Shown here: positions 19,383-26,761 of the stretch, piece after piece
Numbering within the stretch: the first letter of the stretch is position 1
How the letters are laid out: each line of letters starts with the position of its first letter
Assembly (NCBI RefSeq): GCF_900102165.1
Contig: NZ_FNBD01000006.1
Coordinates: 210,722 to 274,721 of the forward strand
Reading direction: 5' to 3'
Length of the DNA stretch: 64,000 bases
From: Cellulophaga baltica
GTDB taxonomy: Bacteria; Bacteroidota; Bacteroidia; Flavobacteriales; Flavobacteriaceae
Position numbers and translations under genes: made by a program
Notes under the pieces: model-generated
Told to the model about the DNA's origin: nothing
The model's database searches: none
Seen by the model: the letters and a program-made list of their open reading frames with translations, nothing else

Positions 19383-20119
19383 TTGGCTTTTTTATACATA
19401 ATAAGATTAAGAATAGGAGCAGGGAGTAGCGATAAAAATGTCATCATCCATTTCATTTTTAAAGGAAAAATAACTAGCTTTTTTTTAGCATCAATAGCTT
19501 CGACAATTTTTTTTGTAGCCACATCAAGCGGTACTAAAAAAGGTTTTTTACTCAAGTCGTTGTTGTTTAATGCTCTTAATTTTAAGGTATCCACATACCC
19601 CGGAGCAATAGTAGTTACTGAAATGCCGAAAGGTTTTAAGGCTCTATGATAAGCATCTGAAAATTGGAGTATAGCACGTTTAGTTTTCGTATACAGACTA
19701 GAGTTCTTATAATCTAAAATACCTGATACAGATGCAATTACCACAATATGACCACTTTTTTGATGTAGCATAGCCGTTCTTGCAACTTCAAAGCAATTGG
19801 TAGCTCCTAAAATATTGGTTTTAAGCATTTGCGCAGCTTCTTCATAAGAAATATTTCCTGCAACATCTTCTGCGTAGCTACCTGTGCAATTTATGAAGAG
19901 ATCTAGATTTTCCTGCTCATTTAAAAAGCTTTGTACGGCCAACGTAAGTGAAGAAATCTCACAAACATCTGCCTGATACGCAAGTAAATTGGAAGGTTTA
20001 TTTCCTGAAATTTTATGTAAATCTCTACCACAAACCCCAACATGATAGCCCTTAGCGCAATAATGTAGTGCTAATGAATATCCAATTCCAGAGGTTCCGC
20101 CGGCAATAAAAACATTCAT
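19364..20119 (-). CDS. Short-chain dehydrogenase/reductase (lipid operon)
   Basis: A 251-residue classical SDR: the cofactor motif GGTSGIG (about 7-13), NCTGSY in the position of NNAG, an active-site Ser in the VASVSG block and YTKTK (Y-x3-K) as the catalytic pair. The C-terminus ends in a hydrophobic, basic stretch (LLPAPILNLIMYKKAKWMK), suggesting membrane association. It probably oxidises or reduces a hydroxyl or keto group in the product of the surrounding lipid operon. E. coli ynbABCD has no such gene, so this is an addition. The substrate is unknown. Confidence 0.85.
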   Translation of the reverse strand: MNVFIAGGTSGIGYSLALHYCAKGYHVGVCGRDLHKISGNKPSNLLAYQADVCEISSLTLAVQSFLNEQENLDLFINCTGSYAEDVAGNISYEEAAQMLKTNILGATNCFEVARTAMLHQKSGHIVVIASVSGILDYKNSSLYTKTKRAILQFSDAYHRALKPFGISVTTIAPGYVDTLKLRALNNNDLSKKPFLVPLDVATKKIVEAIDAKKKLVIFPLKMKWMMTFLSLLPAPILNLIMYKKAKWMKQE

Positions 20120-20178
20120 ATGTAAAAGGCTATTTTCATGAGTTTATAAATGTAAGTTTTTCAAAGCAATTAATAGAA

Positions 20179-21222
20179 TTACTTTTCTGATTGCATGGCC
20201 TTCATGGTTTGCTGATATCCGTACTCCCATTGTTTATCCATATCATCTTTAAAGTCTTGATACGATTTAGGGTATTCAAAGCAAATCTCAAGGTTTTTCC
20301 AATCTATACTTTTCTTGATGTAATGCCCTTTTAAATCTTTCTTGATATGAATGGTATCAATCTGAAAATTAGCGCCCTGATTTTCAATTTCTTGTAAACG
20401 TTGGTTGCCACTATACCCTAAAACTGCACGTACCAGCGCTTCTTCAACCAGACTATAAGACTGTTTTTTTTCTATAGTTACTGTTTTGGCTAGATGTTTA
20501 GCCAATTCAATAGGAATTAAATCAATAGCGCCTCCGGCAAAGTAGGTATCTTCTAAGTATACAGGAGCCACATAGTACATATCAGAAACAGAAATCCGTG
20601 CACTAACTAACATGGAGAGATTTGTTTTAATTTTTACTGATGCTGATACGGCACTATTTTTATAATTTTCGGAAGTAATGGTAATTGCACTTAGGTCTAT
20701 TTTACTAGCCGTTTCTTTATCTGTAAATACCAATTTTTGATACAATTTTTTACCGCCTCTTTTTTGTCCTATAAGCTTAGGATCAAAAAGTATTTGAGAG
20801 CCTTTCAAGAGTGTAGGTATTTCTGAAGAAAACATTGTTGCTGTCAATGAAGGAAAATCTCTGGAAAAATCTTGAGATACGTCTGCAAGATATTTATGGA
20901 ATACATCTTCCATAAGAGGTGCATTCTTTTTAGACCATACTTTTTGGAGTGAAAGAAGCCCTATCCTCGACAACTTCTTCTCTTTTGTTAGCCGGTCTTT
21001 TGTTACAAATTGATAATATTCTTCTGATTTCAAATATGCTCTGCGTGAAATAGTATCTGGAAAAGTTGTTATCACTGCTGCTGCAAAAGCACCTCCGCAA
21101 GTTGCAATAAGAACATCTGGTTTCATTTGCAACTCTTCTAATGCCGCATACATTCCAAGATAAATCATTAACCGTGTACCTCCGCCAGAAAGAATAAAAG
21201 CATTATTGAATTTACGTTCCAT
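20179..21222 (-). CDS. Patatin-like phospholipase-fold protein with altered catalytic dyad
   Basis: A 347-residue protein with the patatin fold blocks in the right order: the oxyanion loop SGGGTRLMIYLGMYAAL (about 12-28), the nucleophile elbow and the dyad loop. The elbow, normally GxSxG, reads ATCGG, so Cys42 (codon TGC) stands where the serine should be. The DGG/DGA loop reads AGGAID, with Ala229 replacing the catalytic Asp. Normal lipid acyl hydrolase activity is therefore doubtful; it may bind lipid or use a different mechanism. It lies 3 bp after the CDP-DAG synthase gene, firmly inside the lipid operon. Confidence 0.8.
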   Translation of the reverse strand: MERKFNNAFILSGGGTRLMIYLGMYAALEELQMKPDVLIATCGGAFAAAVITTFPDTISRRAYLKSEEYYQFVTKDRLTKEKKLSRIGLLSLQKVWSKKNAPLMEDVFHKYLADVSQDFSRDFPSLTATMFSSEIPTLLKGSQILFDPKLIGQKRGGKKLYQKLVFTDKETASKIDLSAITITSENYKNSAVSASVKIKTNLSMLVSARISVSDMYYVAPVYLEDTYFAGGAIDLIPIELAKHLAKTVTIEKKQSYSLVEEALVRAVLGYSGNQRLQEIENQGANFQIDTIHIKKDLKGHYIKKSIDWKNLEICFEYPKSYQDFKDDMDKQWEYGYQQTMKAMQSEK

Positions 21223-21225
21223 AGC

Positions 21226-22041
21226 TTAGCTTTTTATAAATAGCGGCAGTATCCAAAAGAAAATAGGCGCATTAAAAATAAGACTATCCATTCTATCCAT
21301 GAGTCCGCCATGCCCAGGCAGTAACGTTCCAGTGTCTTTCACATTTGTTTTTCGCTTTAGTAGAGACATAAAAACATCTCCAAAAAAACCTGCAACCCCC
21401 AAAACTATACCCAAAATTACCTGAATCAGAATAGTGAATGGTAAAAGAAAATACCCTAAGATAATACTAAGTACTATGGTGAGACCTACACCTCCTATAA
21501 CACCCTCCCATGTTTTATTCGGACTAATTTTAGGCATCACCTTATGATTTCCAAAAAGCTTACCCATAAAATACTGAAAGACATCATTTAATTCTGTAAG
21601 AACTACTAAATAAACAAGTGCTTTTATGCCAAAAGCACTCTCTCTTACATATAATAAATGTGGAAAAACCAGAAGACTCAAACTTAGTCCAATTACAACA
21701 CCAACACCTTGCTTTACGGTAACTTTTAGCATTAGAAAATATACCAGAAATGTAATCAAGAATACAGCAGCATACAGGGAATAAGGTTCAAAATTCAAAA
21801 AATATAACAATGAAAATTGTACAATTCCTAGGCTCAAAGCAGTAATAAAAAGATTTCTTTTAACTTGAAACATCCTTAAAAATTCATATAAAGCTTGGCA
21901 CCCTATCCAAGAGATAAAAAGTTTCATGGCTATAGAACTAGAAATAGAGATGGCAAATATCAAAATAATATAGCCCCATGTTTTTACCCTTAGCGGAACG
22001 TCAGAAAATTTATTTTCAGAATTATTTATTTCAAGCTCCAT
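21226..22041 (-). CDS. Phosphatidate cytidylyltransferase (CdsA family, YnbB-like)
   Basis: A 271-residue polytopic enzyme that makes CDP-diacylglycerol from phosphatidate and CTP. The C-terminal signature is present: SPNKTWEG (about 180), GFFGDVFMSLLKR and KDTGTLLPGHGGLMDRMDS, holding the conserved metal-binding Asp residues. About seven or eight transmembrane helices are visible. It overlaps the CDP-alcohol transferase gene by 11 bp, as in ynbA-ynbB. It probably supplies CDP-DAG to that partner. It may be a second, dedicated copy; the main housekeeping cdsA would then lie outside this window. Confidence 0.88.
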   Translation of the reverse strand: MELEINNSENKFSDVPLRVKTWGYIILIFAISISSSIAMKLFISWIGCQALYEFLRMFQVKRNLFITALSLGIVQFSLLYFLNFEPYSLYAAVFLITFLVYFLMLKVTVKQGVGVVIGLSLSLLVFPHLLYVRESAFGIKALVYLVVLTELNDVFQYFMGKLFGNHKVMPKISPNKTWEGVIGGVGLTIVLSIILGYFLLPFTILIQVILGIVLGVAGFFGDVFMSLLKRKTNVKDTGTLLPGHGGLMDRMDSLIFNAPIFFWILPLFIKS

Positions 22042-22633
22042 GTAATGCTTTCTTAAGACGCGTAAAAGTACTAAGTACGAGCAATAAAATAATTATTCCA
22101 AAAATGTACTTAGAATAAGTCGCAAGGTTTACGCCAAAAAATAAGAGTAGACCATAAATACTTAAAAGTAAAGCACGATCGCTTTTACCCATAGGTCCAT
22201 CATTTCTCCGTTCTTCTCCAACCACCTTTCCTAAGACTCCAGCAAATTCATTAATGATACTGAATAAAATAAACGCAATGATGCTATATAAGCTCTCTGG
22301 CTGAAACTTCATCAAGGGAAAGAAAATAATAAAGTCGGAAACTAAATCCCCCATTTCATTTAAAACTTCACCGAGAGTACTGGTTTGATGAAACTTTCGA
22401 GCCATCATACCATCTAAGGCATTTAACGCCATTCGTAGCAATAGTCCAATTGGCAAGCTTAAGAAAAACCAGTGCATCCTATCTGCGTTCCAGAACAATA
22501 TTCCGATAATAAGAGATAGTAAAATCGAAGCTATCGTAATTTGATTTGCGGTTACATTACATTTGTGCAAAAAAATTAAAACAGGATTTAGTAGTTGTTG
22601 AAATTTGGGTTTTAATTTATAAATGGAAATCAT
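22031..22633 (-). CDS. CDP-alcohol phosphatidyltransferase (YnbA-like)
   Basis: A 200-residue membrane transferase, first gene of the lipid operon. The family motif Dx2DGx2ARx8Gx3Dx3D is recognisable near residues 65-89 as NALDGMMAR, eight residues, then GEVLNEMGD. The first and third Asp are Asn (codons AAT), while the second and fourth are kept. It would join CDP-DAG to an alcohol, releasing CMP. Length equals E. coli YnbA (about 201). The acceptor alcohol is unknown. A TAGATTTG promoter element lies upstream. Confidence 0.87.
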   Translation of the reverse strand: MISIYKLKPKFQQLLNPVLIFLHKCNVTANQITIASILLSLIIGILFWNADRMHWFFLSLPIGLLLRMALNALDGMMARKFHQTSTLGEVLNEMGDLVSDFIIFFPLMKFQPESLYSIIAFILFSIINEFAGVLGKVVGEERRNDGPMGKSDRALLLSIYGLLLFFGVNLATYSKYIFGIIILLLVLSTFTRLKKALHGA

Positions 22634-22662
22634 GTAAGCTGCTTTTTTTCTACATTATATTC

Positions 22663-22670
22663 CAAATCTA
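22663..22670 (-). promoter_or_regulatory. -7 element for the ynb-like lipid operon
   Basis: Reads TAGATTTG on the minus strand, an exact TAnnTTTG match 29 bp before the first gene of the operon. Confidence 0.45.
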
Positions 22671-22707
22671 AGTCTTTTTATTAGAAGTTACCCTATCTCC
22701 TTGGCTG

Positions 22708-22778
22708 CGCTAAAAAATACTAAAACTAGATATTTAGGATGCGGTAATTCTGTGATGAAATGCTATTATTTTTTAGCG
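22708..22778. repeat. 12-bp inverted repeat in a divergent intergenic region
   Basis: CGCTAAAAAATA (22708-22719) and its exact complement TATTTTTTAGCG (22767-22778) are separated by 47 bp. They lie between the divergent lipid operon and the QEGLA gene. It could be a structure or a pair of binding sites; no family is recognised. Confidence 0.4.
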
Positions 22779-22862
22779 AAAACTACGGACCGAAAAATGA
22801 AAAGTCCCAAAAATGACTCAGATAGATTGATTACCTTGCGGCGTTTTTAATACCCAACTAGA

Positions 22863-24032
22863 ATGAATGCAAAAGACTTAGTAGCCTTACAAAGAGCCAA
22901 TGAATCTTTGTTCGAAATAGATGCTAATTTAAACCGATTGGTTAAAAAAATTGAGTTATTAAGTTATTTGAACCCGTTAAATACCGAGAAGGAAAAACAA
23001 CGTTTTTTTGCTTCAAAATATACAGAAAATCCTATTCTTAAATATCCGAAGATAAAGTTTCATCCCTATAAATTACACCGAATGTTGTTTTCACAACGCT
23101 TGGAACGTATTACAGATCAAAAAGTACAGAAGCTCTATCAAGATATCATCTATTACTATTCTAATATGGCCCAATGCATACAAACCATTGGTGAGCCTAA
23201 GAAATTTTATTATAATTCTTTAAGGCTCTATGGCTCGCCAACAGAGAAAGATGTGCAAAATGCGCAATTTATACTACATTACAGTAATGAAACGGAAAGA
23301 GCAGATATGGAGAAAATCTATTCCCCAGATGATGCTAAGGCTTATTTTGATGAATTTTCTAAGTTGTATGACTTTCCTTTGAACATAAAATTATCTACAG
23401 CTATTGCCGCAGATGCTATGGTAAGTAATAGCACCCAAACCTTGTTAATTAAAAAAAATACCAAGTTTAGCAAGAATCAATTATTAACATTGGCTAACCA
23501 TGAAATTGGGGTGCATTTAGTAACCACCTACAACGGAATTGAGCAACCTTTGAAGATATTTTCCAACGGTTTTCCTCGTAATGTAGAAACCCAAGAGGGG
23601 CTTGCTGTCTTTAGTGAATACATGAGCGGAGCGCTAACATTAGAAAGACTTAAAACATTAGCTTATAGAGTTCTAGCAAGCGATAGTTTAATTAAAGGTT
23701 ATAGCTTTTCTGATACTTTTGATTTGATACACGGTACGTATAAACTTAATAGAAATGATGCTTTTAGCATCACCATGAGAGTACACCGTGGTGGTGGTTT
23801 TACAAAAGACAGATTATACCTAAGTGGATTAAAAAAAATCTACAAACGCCACCAAAGAGGCGAAGAGATGGACACACTTTTAACTGGAAAAGTAACTATG
23901 GATTATGAAGCAGACATCGTAAATCTTCAAGATTTAGGATTAGCCAGCCCTATAACCCATAGAAATATTGCTTTTAAGGAAAATAAGAATGAGAACGCTA
24001 CGCTCGATTCTATTCTTAATCACTTAAAATAG
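22863..24032 (+). CDS. QEGLA-motif protein (DUF1704, metallopeptidase-like)
   Basis: A 389-residue protein of the family named flavohemoglobin expression-modulating QEGLA motif protein (DUF1704, tyrosine/phenylalanine carboxypeptidase-like). A zincin-type HEIGVH lies at residues 213-218 and the QEGLA motif at 244-248, whose Glu is a candidate third ligand. It lacks a signal peptide and so is cytoplasmic. The true substrate is not established. It is monocistronic; its stop lies 11 bp from the convergent MuiA-like gene, with no terminator hairpin visible. Confidence 0.85.
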   Translation: MNAKDLVALQRANESLFEIDANLNRLVKKIELLSYLNPLNTEKEKQRFFASKYTENPILKYPKIKFHPYKLHRMLFSQRLERITDQKVQKLYQDIIYYYSNMAQCIQTIGEPKKFYYNSLRLYGSPTEKDVQNAQFILHYSNETERADMEKIYSPDDAKAYFDEFSKLYDFPLNIKLSTAIAADAMVSNSTQTLLIKKNTKFSKNQLLTLANHEIGVHLVTTYNGIEQPLKIFSNGFPRNVETQEGLAVFSEYMSGALTLERLKTLAYRVLASDSLIKGYSFSDTFDLIHGTYKLNRNDAFSITMRVHRGGGFTKDRLYLSGLKKIYKRHQRGEEMDTLLTGKVTMDYEADIVNLQDLGLASPITHRNIAFKENKNENATLDSILNHLK

Positions 24033-24043
24033 GTTGCATTAGC

Positions 24044-26080
24044 TTATAAACTTATACTACGCCCTTTTGGATGTTTTACTTGAAAAGAAAATTGGTGTTT
24101 GCTTTCTTGCTTTGAGGCTAAATTTAGCTCCCAAGTTAGCAAACCCTTTTCTTTATCATAAGTGGCATCATTAACTATAATATCTTCTATTTTAATTTCT
24201 TTATTGGCTGAAACAGGAATACGATCCATTAAAATTAGTTTTACGGCTTCCGCTTTATTATTTTTCACTTCTAAATTATAAGTTCGGTCTACAATTCTAT
24301 TGCTTCCAGTAAAAGATTTACTCTTAAAATTTTTATCTTGTTTTCTAGTAACAGCAATAGAGGCATCAATACCTAATGAAACCGTCATTTCTTTGTTTAC
24401 AGCATAAGGATCTATGGTAGTTTTCCCTGCATATCCGCCATTAAAATAAATATTGGCTTCACCAGGTAGCAGGTTTAATTTCTCCCAATCTTTGAATCTA
24501 GCCGTAAGAAAAACATTTTCATTAATTATGGGAGCAGCAAAAAACTCATAGACCGCATCAAGCTTAAACGTGTTAATTTCTATTGCCGTAATATCTCCAT
24601 CACTTACTATCGTATATGGACTTTTAATTACAAATTTGGTACTGGTAACATCATCCTCGGAAAAACTCTTATTCGTGGTAATTACGACAACACCGTTTGC
24701 TGCCCTAGAGCCATAAATTGAAGTAGCAGAGGCATCTTTCAAAATTTCTATGTTTTGTATTTCGTTGGCATCCAAATCACCCTCTTCAAATCCTTCCATC
24801 GGAACACCATCAATAATATACAAAGGTTGCGAAGCTTCGGTTACACTTGAGGCTCCTCTAACACTAACTCCGGCCACTCGTCCTTTTAGAACTCTGCTCA
24901 TATCACTATTTTGCGTTCCATACCCAACAACTATAACTTCATCTAAGGCTGAGGAGTCTTCTTGTAATCGAGCATTAATAATGGAAGAGTAAAAAGGTAC
25001 TTCATCTTGTTGAAATCCTATATAGGAGAACACTAATTCTTGGCCTCCACTAATTTTTAATTTATACCTCCCATCAAAATCTGTTTGCGTACTAATAGAA
25101 GTTCCTTTGATAAGTACGGTACACCCCGGCAATGCTTGTCCTGAAGCATCTGTCACAATTCCTGTAACAGTTCTCACCGTTGGATTATAAGAATACTTGT
25201 GTTTCTTTGATGCTGTGTTGTAATTTTTACGCATTCCGAAATTCAGATAATCCGTTACTAACTCAGGTTTAATAGCATAATTATTAGGATTGCCTGTAGA
25301 GAGTGTTACGGCAACATTTTTCCAATCCGCGCCAGTATGTTGGTACACATGCGCTTTATAAGTTAACCCTATTGGGTCATTAATCTTATTAGATTTTAGA
25401 TCATAATTGGGTATCCATCCCGCATCAGACACGTTGTATTTTAATTCTAAATTTAACTGCATAGAGATTGGAGTTTCAAATAATATACTTATTTCTCCCT
25501 TAGGTTCAGTAGGCGTCGAATTTAGCTCAAGATACTGTTTATTAATACGTTGCAATCCCTCACTTAAAACATTAATTTTAATTGTTGTTGTGTAAATTTC
25601 GTTTTTAATCGCAGTAATTCGCTCTCTATAATACGTACTTATTTGCTTTACTTTTTCTAAATCTATAGCTTGATGTTCTGAATTAAGCAGGCGGTTTCCA
25701 TTAATTACCTTTTCCTCTTCCTCTAATCCTATTATGAGATTTTTAAGTAAACTTATTTCTAATTCTGTTGTTTTTATAGCTGTAGTTAATGCTTCAGATT
25801 CTTCATCTGAAACTTTAGAATCTAAATAATTAATATCATAAGCAATAGACAAAATAGAAACTCCTTGTAATCCTGAAATTTGAATACTACTTTCATCAAT
25901 TTTAGGAGACAAACCATTAAAAATAAGCTCTGTAGTACCTTCTTTCAATTGAAAACTAGCGGTTCTTGAAACTTCTGCACTATTTAGAAATACGGTGACC
26001 GCTTTTATTTTAGAAGGAGTTTTATCTGCTCCTAATAAGAGAATTGGGAATAAAATAAGAAATAATAGTACCTGTTTCAT
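24044..26080 (-). CDS. MuiA-type DUF4139 protein with inserted SusC-like plug module
   Basis: A 678-residue exported protein with a signal peptide of about 17 residues. Residues 25-125 match the DUF4140 N-terminal domain and coiled coil, and about 195-300 plus 480-678 match DUF4139 (mucoidy inhibitor MuiA family). Between them, about 303-470, sits a complete CarboxypepD_reg-like domain (VTGIVTDASGQALPGCTV, TDFDGRYKL) followed by a TonB-receptor plug with the SusC box DEVIVVGYGTQ, LYIIDGVP and ILKDASATSIYGSRAANGVV. No beta-barrel follows. The insertion is continuous in frame with no sign of assembly error. Its role is unknown; the plug may mediate a periplasmic or outer-membrane interaction. 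Confidence 0.85.
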   Translation of the reverse strand: MKQVLLFLILFPILLLGADKTPSKIKAVTVFLNSAEVSRTASFQLKEGTTELIFNGLSPKIDESSIQISGLQGVSILSIAYDINYLDSKVSDEESEALTTAIKTTELEISLLKNLIIGLEEEEKVINGNRLLNSEHQAIDLEKVKQISTYYRERITAIKNEIYTTTIKINVLSEGLQRINKQYLELNSTPTEPKGEISILFETPISMQLNLELKYNVSDAGWIPNYDLKSNKINDPIGLTYKAHVYQHTGADWKNVAVTLSTGNPNNYAIKPELVTDYLNFGMRKNYNTASKKHKYSYNPTVRTVTGIVTDASGQALPGCTVLIKGTSISTQTDFDGRYKLKISGGQELVFSYIGFQQDEVPFYSSIINARLQEDSSALDEVIVVGYGTQNSDMSRVLKGRVAGVSVRGASSVTEASQPLYIIDGVPMEGFEEGDLDANEIQNIEILKDASATSIYGSRAANGVVVITTNKSFSEDDVTSTKFVIKSPYTIVSDGDITAIEINTFKLDAVYEFFAAPIINENVFLTARFKDWEKLNLLPGEANIYFNGGYAGKTTIDPYAVNKEMTVSLGIDASIAVTRKQDKNFKSKSFTGSNRIVDRTYNLEVKNNKAEAVKLILMDRIPVSANKEIKIEDIIVNDATYDKEKGLLTWELNLASKQESKHQFSFQVKHPKGRSISL

Positions 26081-26120
26081 GTTGTGTTGGTTTTAGATTT
26101 AAAGTAAACCTAACCAGAAC

Positions 26121-26128
26121 CAAACATA
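26121..26128 (-). promoter_or_regulatory. -7 element for the MuiA-like gene
   Basis: Reads TATGTTTG on the minus strand, an exact TAnnTTTG match 40 bp before the ATG. Confidence 0.4.
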
Positions 26129-26195
26129 ATTTAAAGGAGCCTTGAGTATGCTTCTTTTAGAACTTAGTAAACACTGCTTTATATTGAGTAAAGTG

Positions 26196-26609
26196 TTATT
26201 CTATAAATTTAGCTTTTAATTCAGTAGTGGGTACCATACAAACATCTTGTTTACCGTACCATTTGTATCTGTTATTAGCCACATAGTCATAAATACTATC
26301 CCTAAATTTTTCTGGAATCCATTCAAAAATGGTCAATAAAGACCATAAACCTCCAAATGATTTACCGATCAATAATGCCGCTGTAGATTTGGTGTAATAC
26401 GCAATTCCTGGTTCTATTAAAATTATAGAGTCTACTAGTGTAGTATCTATATGCCTTTCTTTGGCCAGCTTTTGTCCTATTTCACTTTGTAAGGATGCAA
26501 AACGGAATTCGTCTTTCTTATCGTATTTAATAATCGTATGTATTGAAGTGTTACACAAATTACAAACACCATCAAAAAGTACAATCTTATGAGAATTATT
26601 TCCTTGCAT
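26196..26609 (-). CDS. DCC family thiol-disulfide oxidoreductase (DUF393)
   Basis: A 137-residue protein with the defining N-terminal motif FDGVCNLCN (Cys-x-x-Cys near residues 16-19), followed by the conserved FASLQSEIGQKL and the C-terminal YDYVANNRYKWYGK block. DCC proteins are small predicted thiol-disulfide oxidoreductases of the cytoplasm; their physiological partners are mostly unknown. Length is typical. It has its own -7 element and stands alone. Confidence 0.88.
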   Translation of the reverse strand: MQGNNSHKIVLFDGVCNLCNTSIHTIIKYDKKDEFRFASLQSEIGQKLAKERHIDTTLVDSIILIEPGIAYYTKSTAALLIGKSFGGLWSLLTIFEWIPEKFRDSIYDYVANNRYKWYGKQDVCMVPTTELKAKFIE

Positions 26610-26638
26610 ACGTAAATTGTATCAATCTAAATTTGACT

Positions 26639-26646
26639 CAAAGATA
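26639..26646 (-). promoter_or_regulatory. -7 element for the DCC gene
   Basis: Reads TATCTTTG on the minus strand, an exact TAnnTTTG match 29 bp before the ATG. Confidence 0.4.
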
Positions 26647-26761
26647 GGCTATGCAACGACATTATAGTAGTAAAAAATTATTTGGGTTTTTCCCAGATAG
26701 TGGTTTTGCGTAAAAAGCAGCAACAGCTTTCATTTTCTTACTATAGCTATCAAACCTGCAT

